44,027 nucleotides of DNA from Anaerolineales bacterium. GTDB lineage: Bacteria; Chloroflexota; Anaerolineae; Anaerolineales; Villigracilaceae. A model generated the notes under the pieces. That model worked only from the letters and a program-made list of their open reading frames with translations, had not been told where the DNA came from and made no database searches. The DNA is taken from positions 1 through 44,027 of the forward strand of contig JABWAU010000017.1 of assembly GCA_013360875.1 (NCBI GenBank). The letters are read 5' to 3'. Below, piece by piece: positions 16,605 to 24,459 of the stretch (its first letter is position 1; every line of letters begins with the position of its first letter). The position numbers were made by a program, and so were the translations under genes.

Positions 16605-18071
16605 CTATTCCACCCTCCCATCCCACGTTGACCATTTGCGCTTGTCCCGCGCAAGCAAATCATCTGCCTCGATGGGACCCCACGAACCCGGTTCGTAGAA
16701 CGCGAGCGGCTGGTCTTGCGATTCCCACGCTTCGAGGATGGGGTCAATCAGTCCCCAGGCGGTTTCCACCTCGTCTGCGCGGGTGAACAGGGAGGCGTCG
16801 CCGGTTATGGTGTCCAGGAGGAGGCGTTCGTAGGCTTCGGGAATCGCCGTCTTGCCGAACGAGTCCGCGTAATGGAATTCCATATCCACCGAGCGCATGT
16901 CCGCGATCGTATCGGGGACCTTCGCCTCGAACCGCCAGTGGATGCCCTCGTCGGGTTGCAAGTACAGGACGAGCATGTTGGGCGTCAGGCGATCGTCCTT
17001 CGAGGGGAAGAGCATGTGCGGCGGTTCCTTGAATTCGATGGTGATCTGCGACAGTTTTTCCTTCAATCGCTTGCCCGAACGCAGATAGAACGGGACGCCC
17101 TGCCAGCGCCAGTTGTCAATTTGCATGCGTACAGCCGCAAACGTGGGGGTCATGGATTCGGGATTGACACCCTCCTCTTCGCGATAGCCCTTGTATTGCG
17201 CGCGGACCGTCCTGCGCGCCACCTCCTCCGCTTTCATCGGGCGCATCGAATTCAGCACCTTGACCTTCTCATTGCGCAAGGCGTTTGCTTCGAAGGAGGC
17301 GGGCGGTTCCATCGCGACCAGAGTCAGAAGTTGCAGAAGATGGTTCTGGAACATATCGCGCACAACGCCGACGTTATCGTAGAACCGCGCCCGATGCTCC
17401 ACGCCGACCTGTTCTGCCACCGTGATCTCGACGTGGTCAATGTAATTTCGATTCCACAACGGCTCGAAGATCGTGTTGGCAAAGCGCGTCACCAAAATGT
17501 TCTGTACGGTCTCCTTGCCGAGATAATGGTCAATGCGATAGATCTGTCTTTCGTTCAACGTCTTGTGGATCTGTTCGTTCAAACTGCGCGCTGAGGCGAG
17601 GTCCATGCCGAACGGCTTTTCGATGACCACCCGTCGCCAGCCTGCGTTCTCGGTCAATTGACCGGTCAACCCGAGCAGGTCAACGATGTTCGGGAAGACG
17701 CCGGGCGGGGTCGCCATGTAATAGATGCGGTTGCCCGAATCGGGCTCCCAATTCTTGAGGAAACCGGCAAGATTTTTGAAGTCAGCCAGGTCTGAATATC
17801 TGCCTTGTTGGTAGACAAGATGGGGCGCGAATGTATCCCACTCCTCCTCATTGAATTCGAACGAGGCGAATTTCCTGATCCCTTCTTCAAGATGCGCGCG
17901 GAATCCTTCATCGGAGAATGCCGTGTTGCCGTATCCGACGATGTGAAACTGTTTCGGCATGCGTCCCTTGCGATACAAATTGAACAGCGATGGCACCAGT
18001 TTGCGCTGCGCCAGATCGCCCGACGCGCCGAAGATGACGATTGAAATTGGTAAGCCGTTGTCCATATACAT
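16605..18071 (-). CDS. zwf: Glucose-6-phosphate 1-dehydrogenase
   Basis: A 488-residue enzyme converting glucose 6-phosphate to 6-phosphogluconolactone with reduction of NAD(P)+, the first step of the oxidative pentose phosphate branch. The nucleotide-binding fingerprint GASGDLAQRK is at residues 15-24, EKPFG at 151-155, and the active-site signature RIDHYLGKE at 179-187 contains the catalytic His. ATG codons at residues 1 and 3 are both possible starts. It is the last gene of a minus-strand cluster with gnd and pgl; a 61-base gap holding a small palindromic element separates it from gnd. All expected residues are present. Confidence 0.96.
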   Translation of the reverse strand: MYMDNGLPISIVIFGASGDLAQRKLVPSLFNLYRKGRMPKQFHIVGYGNTAFSDEGFRAHLEEGIRKFASFEFNEEEWDTFAPHLVYQQGRYSDLADFKNLAGFLKNWEPDSGNRIYYMATPPGVFPNIVDLLGLTGQLTENAGWRRVVIEKPFGMDLASARSLNEQIHKTLNERQIYRIDHYLGKETVQNILVTRFANTIFEPLWNRNYIDHVEITVAEQVGVEHRARFYDNVGVVRDMFQNHLLQLLTLVAMEPPASFEANALRNEKVKVLNSMRPMKAEEVARRTVRAQYKGYREEEGVNPESMTPTFAAVRMQIDNWRWQGVPFYLRSGKRLKEKLSQITIEFKEPPHMLFPSKDDRLTPNMLVLYLQPDEGIHWRFEAKVPDTIADMRSVDMEFHYADSFGKTAIPEAYERLLLDTITGDASLFTRADEVETAWGLIDPILEAWESQDQPLAFYEPGSWGPIEADDLLARDKRKWSTWDGRVE

Positions 18072-18076
18072 CCTTT

Positions 18077-18102
18077 GGAATCGACCAGCTTGCTGGTCGA
18101 AC
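18077..18102 (-). repeat. TGGAAT plus CTTG-loop palindrome, copy 1
   Basis: CGACCAG and CTGGTCG pair perfectly around CTTG, preceded on the plus strand by TTTGGAAT. It lies between gnd and zwf. Related copies are at 24082-24105 and in the 26898-26956 gap. Confidence 0.7.
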
Positions 18103-18132
18103 CCTGCGGGAGCAATCTCCCTGACTCTAAAA

Positions 18133-19041
18133 CTACTCCGCCTTCTTCAGCGCGTGCCCGCCGAATTGATTTCTCAATGCCGCCAACATGCGCGCGGAGA
18201 AATTCTCCTCGTCACGGCTGGCGAAGCGCATTTGCAAAGCGAGCGTGATCACGGGCGCAGGCACGTCGAGATCAATGGATTCGAACACCGTCCATCTGCC
18301 CTCGCCCGAATCCGCAACCCAGGGTTTGATACCGGACAATTTTGAGTCTTCATCCAATGCCCGCGCCGCAAGATCCAACAACCACGAGCGCACCACGCTC
18401 CCATGTTGCCAAATATGCGAGACTTGGGCGAGATTGAGTCCAAATTCCTCCTTCGCCCTCAAAATGCTGAACCCTTCTGCGAACGCCTGCATCATTCCGT
18501 ATTCGATCCCGTTATGAACCATTTTGACGAAATGTCCCGCGCCATGCGGACCGACGCGTCCCCAGCCTTTATCCGCCGCAGGAGCCAGCGTCTCGAAAAT
18601 GGGACGCATCCTTTCCGCGACCTCGGGCTTGCCTCCGATCATCAGGCTGTATCCTTCGCTGATGCCCCAAATCCCCCCGCTTGTGCCGCAATCCAGAAAG
18701 TCAATACCCTTCGGTTCGAGCATCGCGGCGTGACGGATCGAATCCTTGTAATTCGAGTTGCCGCCGTCAATGAGGATATCGCCATTGCCCAATAAGTTCG
18801 ATAACTTTTCGATTGTATCGTATGTCGTTTGCCCGGCAGGGACCATCACCCATACGATGCGCGGTGGTTTCAATTTGCTCACCGCCTCTTCGAGCGAGTG
18901 CGCGCCTTTGATGCCGAACGTTTCCGCTTCCTTGACGGTCGCTGCCGTACGCGCAAAACCAACCACGCGATGACCTCCACGCACGAGACGCGTCGCCATG
19001 TTCATTCCCATCTTGCCCAAACCGATCATTGCAAGTTCCAT
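18133..19041 (-). CDS. gnd: 6-phosphogluconate dehydrogenase, short (Gnd/YqeC-like) form
   Basis: A 302-residue enzyme oxidatively decarboxylating 6-phosphogluconate to ribulose 5-phosphate. The start at 19041 is chosen because GGAGG lies five bases upstream; a GAG-coded extension to 19053 is less likely. GLGKMG at 7-12 is the dinucleotide fingerprint. Substrate and catalytic motifs follow: DGGNSNY (92-98), GTSGGIWG (119-126) and GHFVKMVHNG (169-178) with the catalytic Lys173. The chain is about 170 residues shorter than the E. coli enzyme and belongs to the short class found in many bacteria, often NAD-preferring. It is placed between pgl and zwf, completing the pathway. Confidence 0.95.
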   Translation of the reverse strand: MELAMIGLGKMGMNMATRLVRGGHRVVGFARTAATVKEAETFGIKGAHSLEEAVSKLKPPRIVWVMVPAGQTTYDTIEKLSNLLGNGDILIDGGNSNYKDSIRHAAMLEPKGIDFLDCGTSGGIWGISEGYSLMIGGKPEVAERMRPIFETLAPAADKGWGRVGPHGAGHFVKMVHNGIEYGMMQAFAEGFSILRAKEEFGLNLAQVSHIWQHGSVVRSWLLDLAARALDEDSKLSGIKPWVADSGEGRWTVFESIDLDVPAPVITLALQMRFASRDEENFSARMLAALRNQFGGHALKKAE

Positions 19042-19064
19042 GTAATCCTCCAATATAGCCTCTC

Positions 19065-19178
19065 GTCATTACGAGCGAAGCAATCTCCGACACAGCGCGA
19101 GGGGATTGCTTCGGGCTGGGGTCTCGATACGAGCGAAAAGGATGCTCGCCCTACTTGACCACCAGCCCTCACAATGAC
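19065..19178. repeat. GTCATT-type imperfect palindromic repeat between gnd and pgl
   Basis: GTCATT at 19065-19070 and AATGAC at 19173-19178 mark the ends. Inside, GCGAAGCAATCTCC (19075 on) is mirrored by GGGGATTGCTTCG (from 19101). A nested pair GGGCTGG (from 19113) / CCAGCCC (to 19168) encloses a further palindromic core. This is the form of widespread non-coding palindromic elements often seen between bacterial genes. Confidence 0.7.
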
Positions 19179-19184
19179 ATGTGA

Positions 19185-19931
19185 TTATCTTTTCAGTTCC
19201 CGCGGCAGCCTGCCTGCTGCATCTTCATCCACCAGCCAGATCAATCTCCCATTCTTTGGGTTGATCCGTTGAGCGGGATACAAGTCTGGATTATATCTGC
19301 CGCTCAACACTTCTGCCAAAGTGGTCGCTTTCTTTTCGCCCGCCGCCATGAAAACGACCATCCGCGCCTCGTTGAAGACAACCTGTGTCAAAGTCACGCG
19401 ATGTGCAGGACGATCCTGATAGTTTGCTGTAACGGGGATAACCGTACCTATTTTGTGTACCGTCGAGCCGGGAAACAACGAAGCGGTATGCCCGTCCTCG
19501 CCCATACCGAGATACACGAGATCAAAGCGCGGAAATCCCAGATTGTCCTCGGCAAACGATTTCAAAACCTGCGCATAATCCTGCGCGGCGGAAGCGGGAT
19601 CGAGTTCGCCTCTAACGCGATGGACGTTTTCATCCGGGATGAAGACCTGATCCAACAGGACCTCTTTCGCCTGATGGTAATTACTCCCGGCGTCCTCCGG
19701 CGGGACGCATCGTTCATCGCCCCAGAAAACGTGGACTTTGCTCCAATTCATTTTTTCGCGATGCTCCATTGCAAGCATTTGAAAGAGGCGGTTTGGCGTG
19801 CCGCCTCCGTTGAGCGCGACCAGAAAGCGATCGCGCTCCGTGATGGACATTACGGCTTGCTCGATGAAAATATCCGCCGCCTCGCGGCTGAGACTCTCCA
19901 CATCCTTGAAGATGCGAAGTTCGGGTTTCAT
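19185..19931 (-). CDS. pgl: 6-phosphogluconolactonase
   Basis: A 248-residue lactonase of the DevB/NagB-like family that hydrolyses 6-phosphogluconolactone. The start at 19931 overlaps the acyltransferase stop by four bases (ATGA); a four-residue longer form from 19943 is possible. Family segments are LNGGGTPNRLF, VFWGDERCVPP and MGEDGHTASLFPG, with the His and acidic residues of the active site. Length is normal. It links zwf and gnd functionally. The gap to gnd is filled by a palindromic repeat which may reduce read-through. Confidence 0.95.
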   Translation of the reverse strand: MKPELRIFKDVESLSREAADIFIEQAVMSITERDRFLVALNGGGTPNRLFQMLAMEHREKMNWSKVHVFWGDERCVPPEDAGSNYHQAKEVLLDQVFIPDENVHRVRGELDPASAAQDYAQVLKSFAEDNLGFPRFDLVYLGMGEDGHTASLFPGSTVHKIGTVIPVTANYQDRPAHRVTLTQVVFNEARMVVFMAAGEKKATTLAEVLSGRYNPDLYPAQRINPKNGRLIWLVDEDAAGRLPRELKR

Positions 19932-20812
19932 ACTTGACCCCATGCCATGTGTTGATGGAGTTGTCGGCGCGCCGCCTGCTCGATGTCCGCCAGAATGTGT
20001 TCGTGATTTTCCCCGGTAATGACTTCACCAAATGTGACGCGCGGCGTGAGTCCGAAAAGTTCCCTGCCGCTCAGCATTTGCCGCGCGAGTTGATGGAGGA
20101 ATGCAAGCCGCTGGCGATCCGGTCTGGCTTTGCGAAACCGTGTGATGGGATGCCGCATGAAGGCGGGCTTGATGACTCCGCTTACGATGGTGACGAGGAT
20201 CTGCAAGCCCGGAACGCGTTGCAAAAAAATCTCGAGGCTGCGCGACCAGCGATCGAATTCCGCATCCGGGCCCGGCATGAATTCGGGATCGGGTTCGATG
20301 CCGCCGCGCGGGAAGATGAGCAATGCGCCTCCGCTTTTCAGGTGGCGGATCGAACTGCGGATGACCTGCGTGCGTCCCATCGTGTCGCTGAGTTCGGGCG
20401 CGAAGAATGCCCGTTCGTTGATGTGCGGAAGATGTTGGAAGAACGGGATGTCGCCGATGATGACTTTGTAATCGGGGCGTTCCACGTACGCGGAGATGAC
20501 GATTGAGTCAACCGAGGCGGGATGGTTTGCCGCGATGACGAGCGGTCCGCGGGAGGGAATGTTTTCGATGCCGCGCGCGGAGTGGGATTTGACAAAGCGC
20601 GGCAGTATCCAGCGCGCGCCGGCGGAGAGTCCGCCCTCGGCGACGACGCGGTCGAGGTTGATGCCCACTTCCGCGGCGGCGCGCGCGGCTTTGCCGAAGA
20701 CGAAACGGATCATCGCCCGAGTTCGCGCGGTTTGAGGGAGCGCGAAGGCTTTGGTCAATTCGTAGATGAGGGTTTCGGCGAGGGTTTGGAATTCTTCGTC
20801 GCGGTTGTTCAT
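19928..20812 (-). CDS. PlsC-like 1-acyl-glycerol-3-phosphate acyltransferase
   Basis: A 294-residue acyltransferase. The PlsC signature NHPASVD is at 96-102 (the NHxxxxD catalytic His-Asp pair). The second block is FPRGG at 167-171, a variant of the usual FPEG. The flanking IGDIPFF and HINERAFF segments fit the family. Such enzymes acylate lysophosphatidate or other glycerolipid acceptors at the membrane. The Glu-to-Arg change in block III is unusual but known among PlsC relatives, and it makes the exact acceptor uncertain. It overlaps pgl by four bases, so it is in the same transcript although its chemistry is unrelated to the pentose phosphate pathway. Confidence 0.82.
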   Translation of the reverse strand: MNNRDEEFQTLAETLIYELTKAFALPQTARTRAMIRFVFGKAARAAAEVGINLDRVVAEGGLSAGARWILPRFVKSHSARGIENIPSRGPLVIAANHPASVDSIVISAYVERPDYKVIIGDIPFFQHLPHINERAFFAPELSDTMGRTQVIRSSIRHLKSGGALLIFPRGGIEPDPEFMPGPDAEFDRWSRSLEIFLQRVPGLQILVTIVSGVIKPAFMRHPITRFRKARPDRQRLAFLHQLARQMLSGRELFGLTPRVTFGEVITGENHEHILADIEQAARRQLHQHMAWGQV

Positions 20813-20839
20813 GTTGGGTCATATATGGCAATCAAGCAT

Positions 20840-20910
20840 GTCATTTCAAGCGAAGTGGGAAATCTTTGCTTGGGGGGAAGATTTCTCCTCACTTCGTTCG
20901 TCGAAATGAC
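20840..20910. repeat. GTCATTTC-type palindromic repeat
   Basis: Three perfect complementary pairs are nested: GTCATTTC (20840-20847) with GAAATGAC (20903-20910), CGAAGTG with CACTTCG, and GAAATCTT with AAGATTTC. It lies between the methyltransferase stop and the acyltransferase start, resembles the 19065-19178 element, and could fold into a strong hairpin in the transcript. Confidence 0.8.
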
Positions 20911-20913
20911 AAC

Positions 20914-21477
20914 TCAATTCTTTTGAAACAAAAACCACGCGGAAGGGCGTTCGCGTTTGTCGAATCCGTTTTGGCGGGAGCGGAGGAGGAATCGGAGGGA
21001 GATGAGGTCAATATCCGCCTCGACCAGCCCGGGCGGCGCGTGATGCGCGCTCGGGCGGAAGAATCCGTACATGAGCCAGAATCCGCGCGGGGCGAGGAGG
21101 CGATCCAGTTGAGTCAGGTAATCCCGCCTGCCCTGTTGTGAGAGACCGTGAAAACATCCGATGTCGAGGGCAAGGTCGTATTGATCGGCGATGCCGTCGA
21201 GTCGAGTCACGTCGCCCACGCGCAGATCTGCTGTGACGTTTGCGCGCTCGATTTTTTTCCTCGCGGCGCGGATGGCGCGCGGCACAAAGTCCACGCCTGT
21301 GACCTGCCAGCCGGAGCGCGCCAGGGCGAGGACGTTCGTGCCGGTGCCGCAGCCGAGGTCAATGGCTTTGCCGGGCGGGTGGGTTCGAATGAATTCGAGG
21401 AGTTCGGGAGGGGAAATGCCGCTGTCCCAAGGCGGCTTGCGGAGATACCAGAGGATGAAGGTCAGACGACGAAACAT
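20914..21477 (-). CDS. Class I SAM-dependent methyltransferase
   Basis: A 187-residue methyltransferase. An N-terminal RKPPWDSGISPPELLEFI precedes motif I AIDLGCGTGTNVLAL (residues 38-52) and the acidic GVDFVPRAIRAARKK strand-helix. The catalytic region is LALDIGCFHGLS and the C-terminal part YGFFRPSAHHAPPGL. The N-terminal PPWDxG...PE block is typical of a subgroup related to thiopurine and tellurite-type methyltransferases. The substrate is not known. It is divergently oriented to the EF-G-like gene, sharing a 128-base regulatory region. A palindromic repeat separates it from the acyltransferase gene. Confidence 0.85.
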   Translation of the reverse strand: MFRRLTFILWYLRKPPWDSGISPPELLEFIRTHPPGKAIDLGCGTGTNVLALARSGWQVTGVDFVPRAIRAARKKIERANVTADLRVGDVTRLDGIADQYDLALDIGCFHGLSQQGRRDYLTQLDRLLAPRGFWLMYGFFRPSAHHAPPGLVEADIDLISLRFLLRSRQNGFDKRERPSAWFLFQKN

Positions 21478-21527
21478 GATGGAGTAAGGCTAGCGGCGCC
21501 CGGCGTGTCACTTCCAAATGAAGAAGG

Positions 21528-21564
21528 TTGTCACTTTGACAATTCAAATGAGTTCTTTTACAAT
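21528..21564 (+). promoter_or_regulatory. Promoter and operator-like palindrome of the EF-G-like gene
   Basis: TTGACA (21536-21541) and TACAAT (21559-21564) are separated by 17 bases, a near-consensus sigma70 promoter. A perfect inverted repeat TTGTCA-CTT-TGACAA (21528-21542) overlaps the -35 box, where a repressor could act on both divergent genes. Confidence 0.75.
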
Positions 21565-21605
21565 CACTCGGCTTGCTTACATCCCACGACAGGAAGGGCT
21601 GATAC

Positions 21606-23687
21606 ATGAAAGAGTATACCACCGAGTTTCTTCGCAACGTCGCGCTTGTTTCGCATGGGGGGGCGGGCAAGACGATGCTAGCGGAGTCATTTCTTCATGC
21701 GACGGGGGCTACCACCAGGTTGGGCAAGGTCGAGGACGGGACAACGGTTTCCGATTACGACGAGGAGGAACAGCGTCGAAAAATTTCACTATATGCGAGC
21801 GTGATTCCGATCGAACATCGCGATCACAAGATCAACGTCATTGACGCGCCGGGCTACACCGATTTCGTGGGTGAGATGATCTCCGCCCTGAGTGTGGCGG
21901 ACGGCGCGATCATTTTAGTGGATGCGGTCGCCGGTTTGGAAGTCGGCACGGAACTCGCCTGGCGCTACGCCGATCAGTTCAACCTGCCGCGCTTTATAGT
22001 TGTCAACAAGATGGATCGTGAGAACGCCGATTTCGAAAAGGTCTTTGCCGAGCTGGATGAGTTCGTGCGTTCGCACGGCAAGCGCACGGTCAAGGTCCAT
22101 TTGCCGATCGGCGAGAAGCAGGATTTCAAGGGCGTGGTGGACATTATCGGCATGAAGGCGTACATGGGCGACGGCAGGACCATCGCCGAAATTCCAGCCG
22201 AAATGAAGGAAGCGGCAGACGCAGCGCACTTCACGCTCGTGGAAGCCGCGGCGGAGGGGGAGGACGAATTGATGGAGAAATATCTCGAAAACGGTTCGCT
22301 CTCGGACGAGGAAATTGTGCGCGGCTTAAAGGACGTGGTCTACAACGGGAGTTTTGTCCCGGTCTTCTGTGCGGCGGGCGGACGCGAGATCGGCTCCATC
22401 GCCCTGCTCAACGACATCGTTGACCTGATGCCTTCCCCGTCGTCCGCGCCTGCGCGCGTCGCCCAGGGCAGGGAGGGCGAGGAAAAATTGACCGCCTCCG
22501 ATTCGAATCCGCTGGCGGCTTACGTATGGAAGACGACCGCCGACCCGTTTGTCGGCAGGATGTCGTACTTCCGCGTATTCTCCGGCTCGGTCCAGGCGGA
22601 TATGTACGTGTGGAACCAGAACAAGGGAACGGATGAGCGCATGTCCGGTTTGCACTTTCAGCGCGGCAAGGAACAGATCCCGACGAAAGTCGTTCACGCG
22701 GGCGACATCGCGGTCGTATCCAAATTGACCGCGAGCGTTACCGGCGATACGTTTTCCGATAAGGGACATCCGTTCACGATCCCCGCGCCGAAATTCCCCG
22801 CCGCGTTGTATCGCGTGGCGATCACCCCCAAAACCCAGGCGGACGCGGCAAAGATTTCGCCCACGCTGACCAAACTCTGCGAAGAGGACATGACCCTCAC
22901 CTGGTATAACGACCCTATCACACACGAGACCGTTTTGCAGGGCATGGGCGACCAGCACATTGACGTGGCGATCAACCGCGCACAGACAAAATTCCAGGTG
23001 GGCTTGAACATCCAGCAGCCGAAGGTCCCGTATCGCGAGGGCATCACGCGCAAAGCCTCCGCGCAATACCGCCACAAGAAACAGACCGGCGGCGCGGGTC
23101 AATTTGGCGAGGTGCATCTCCGCATCGAGCCGCTCCCGGAAGCCGATTTCGAGTTCGGAGACGAACTCGTCGGCATGAACCTTTCGCGTTCGTACCTGCC
23201 TTCCATCGAAAAAGGGATCAAGAACGCCATGGAGCGCGGCGTCTTCGCGGGCTACCCCATGAGCAACGTCAAGATCATCGTCTACGACGGCAAGGAGCAC
23301 GAGGTGGACTCGAAACCGGTCGCGTTCGAGATCGCGGGACGCGAAGCCTTCAAACTTGCGGTGCAGAGCGCGGGCCCCGTGTTGTTCGAGCCGATCATGA
23401 ACGTGCGCGTCACCGTCCCCGACGCGAACATGGGCGACGTGATGAGCGATCTCAACACCCGCCGCGGACGCGTGCAGGGAACCGAAGCCGAACACGGACA
23501 TACGGTCATCATTGCCCACGTGCCGCTGGCGGAAATGATGCGCTACACCACCCAACTCCGCTCGATCACCGGCGGGCGCGGTTACTTCACGATGGAATTC
23601 GACCATTACGAGATCGTTCCGACGAACGTTGCCGGTCCGATCATCGAAGCCCACAAGAAGGAAATGGAAGCGAAGAAGGAAGAGTGA
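21606..23687 (+). CDS. EF-G-like translation GTPase (FusA2 type)
   Basis: A 693-residue translational GTPase with all EF-G domains: G domain (P-loop SHGGAGKTM at 16-24, G3 DAPGYTDF at 80-87, G4 NKMD at 134-137), domain II, and domains III-V (GGAGQFGEVHLRIEP, then the C-terminal RGGYFTMEFDHYEIVP-like end). The G3 motif has Tyr84 where canonical EF-G has the catalytic histidine. This is characteristic of the second EF-G class (FusA2) whose members are thought to act in special conditions or in ribosome splitting rather than as the main elongation factor. It has its own promoter. A large hairpin follows the stop codon. Confidence 0.9.
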   Translation: MKEYTTEFLRNVALVSHGGAGKTMLAESFLHATGATTRLGKVEDGTTVSDYDEEEQRRKISLYASVIPIEHRDHKINVIDAPGYTDFVGEMISALSVADGAIILVDAVAGLEVGTELAWRYADQFNLPRFIVVNKMDRENADFEKVFAELDEFVRSHGKRTVKVHLPIGEKQDFKGVVDIIGMKAYMGDGRTIAEIPAEMKEAADAAHFTLVEAAAEGEDELMEKYLENGSLSDEEIVRGLKDVVYNGSFVPVFCAAGGREIGSIALLNDIVDLMPSPSSAPARVAQGREGEEKLTASDSNPLAAYVWKTTADPFVGRMSYFRVFSGSVQADMYVWNQNKGTDERMSGLHFQRGKEQIPTKVVHAGDIAVVSKLTASVTGDTFSDKGHPFTIPAPKFPAALYRVAITPKTQADAAKISPTLTKLCEEDMTLTWYNDPITHETVLQGMGDQHIDVAINRAQTKFQVGLNIQQPKVPYREGITRKASAQYRHKKQTGGAGQFGEVHLRIEPLPEADFEFGDELVGMNLSRSYLPSIEKGIKNAMERGVFAGYPMSNVKIIVYDGKEHEVDSKPVAFEIAGREAFKLAVQSAGPVLFEPIMNVRVTVPDANMGDVMSDLNTRRGRVQGTEAEHGHTVIIAHVPLAEMMRYTTQLRSITGGRGYFTMEFDHYEIVPTNVAGPIIEAHKKEMEAKKEE

Positions 23688-23692
23688 GATAG

Positions 23693-23762
23693 TACACAGG
23701 TAAAAGTAGACAGGTACACAAGTTGAAAGACTTGCGTACCTGTTTTCTTGTTTACCTGTGTA
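23693..23762 (+). terminator. Long hairpin after the EF-G-like gene
   Basis: A left arm at 23693-23723 is complementary, with few mismatches, to 23730-23762 around a six-base loop (TGAAAG). The central pairs CAGGTAC/GTACCTG are perfect. A T-rich stretch (TGTTTTCTTGTTT) lies inside the right arm. A stable hairpin 5 bases after the stop codon is consistent with termination or mRNA protection. Confidence 0.6.
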
Positions 23763-23786
23763 CTTGTGTACCTGTATATTTGTATA
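23731..23786 (+). repeat. Degenerate octamer tandem repeat, seven copies
   Basis: Seven 8-base units following CYTGTGTA (starting CTTGCGTA, CCTGTTTT, CTTGTTTA, CCTGTGTA, CTTGTGTA, CCTGTATA, TTTGTATA), with CTTG and CCTG alternating at first. They end 15 bases before the ATG of the first sulfur carrier. Related inverted units lie in the left arm of the adjacent hairpin. Confidence 0.85.
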
Positions 23787-23801
23787 CATTACAATATCCC
23801 C

Positions 23802-24074
23802 ATGCCGACCATCCGCGTCTCAAACATCATCAGTTACTACACAGACAAACAGACTCACTTCGAAGTTTCCGGTTCCACCGCGCTGGAAGCTGTGCAAAAT
23901 GCGGTGAGGAAATTCCCCGCGCTCGAGTTCCACGTGTTCGACAGGGACGGCAACCTGCGCCGGCACATCAATTTGTTCGTGAACGATGTGCATGTAAAAG
24001 ACCTGGATGGGATTGAAACGAAGGTGGGGGAGAACGACGTTGTTCGCATTCTTGCCGCGGCGGCGGGGGGATGA
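23802..24074 (+). CDS. ThiS/MoaD-like sulfur carrier protein (first copy)
   Basis: A 90-residue ubiquitin-fold sulfur carrier. The ATG at 23802 is used; an upstream extension would translate the octamer repeat. The chain ends in AAAAGG: the terminal Gly-Gly is the site that MoeB/ThiF enzymes adenylate and convert to a thiocarboxylate. The core reads FPALEFHVFDRDGNLRRHIN and LFVNDVHVKDLDG, matching the strand pattern of CysO and the other carrier at 26974. It lies upstream of a structured leader and cysM, outside the tightly packed part of the cluster. Whether it serves cysteine synthesis, molybdopterin or another pathway is not decided by sequence. Confidence 0.85.
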   Translation: MPTIRVSNIISYYTDKQTHFEVSGSTALEAVQNAVRKFPALEFHVFDRDGNLRRHINLFVNDVHVKDLDGIETKVGENDVVRILAAAAGG

Positions 24075-24081
24075 GTCTTTT

Positions 24082-24105
24082 GGAATCGACAGCTTGCTGT
24101 CGGAC
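24082..24105 (+). repeat. TGGAAT plus CTTG-loop palindrome, copy 2
   Basis: CGACAG and CTGTCG pair perfectly around CTTG, preceded by TTTTGGAAT, 8 bases after the carrier stop codon. It has the same layout as the copy at 18077-18102. Confidence 0.7.
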
Positions 24106-24172
24106 ATGCGTTTCGACTATGATGTTCACGGTCGAACGCATCTCCGCTTAGCGCGAGTCCTGGATTTTTGAC

Positions 24173-24200
24173 TTGACAATTCAGGTAAGAATCATAAAAT
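24173..24200 (+). promoter_or_regulatory. Sigma70-type promoter of the cysteine cluster
   Basis: TTGACA at 24173-24178 and TAAAAT at 24195-24200 are 16 bases apart. Transcription would start about 24207, giving a leader of roughly 250 bases before cysM. Confidence 0.65.
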
Positions 24201-24206
24201 ATTGGG

Positions 24207-24395
24207 CATCAAATAGGCAGACCATGAAACCATTTACCCATTGCTTGTGTCTACGGCGGGGCTCGTAACCGCCGCCTGAGACACCTCCGCAGTCAACGGA
24301 TCCCAGACGGTAGGACGACCCCCGCGCGCAAAACATTGCAACATGCGTGGCGTTCGTTCGCCGTCTTTTTGTTTACCCGTTGACTGCTTTTGATT
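24207..24395 (+). ncRNA. Structured leader with terminator before cysM (candidate attenuator or riboswitch)
   Basis: The 385-base gap 24075-24459 holds, in order, the small palindrome, the promoter and this RNA. Stem 1: GTGTCT (24247) with AGACAC (24279), enclosing CGGCGG with CCGCCG. Stem 2: GCAGTCAACGG (24289-24299) pairs perfectly with CCGTTGACTGC (24377-24387), which is followed by TTTTGATTT. Nested inside it, AGACGG (24305) pairs with CCGTCT (24361), itself followed by TTTTTGTTT. The layout, with a promoter, two stems and a terminator before a biosynthetic gene, suggests regulated transcription. No T-box, SAM or other known riboswitch core was recognised. Confidence 0.55.
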
Positions 24396-24459
24396 TAATT
24401 CACGCAAAAGGATCGCGTACTCGGCGCTCACTTGCGTTGATTACGCAAAGAAGGATAAT

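Noticed and set aside
22326-23789. A 487-codon minus-strand frame
   Set aside because: It is antisense to the EF-G-like gene, which has all expected motifs; no ribosome binding site or family motif supports it.
24207-24395. T-box or SAM riboswitch
   Set aside because: The T-box core and the SAM-I conserved segments were looked for by eye and not found; GGTAGGACGACC only vaguely resembles the T-box bulge.
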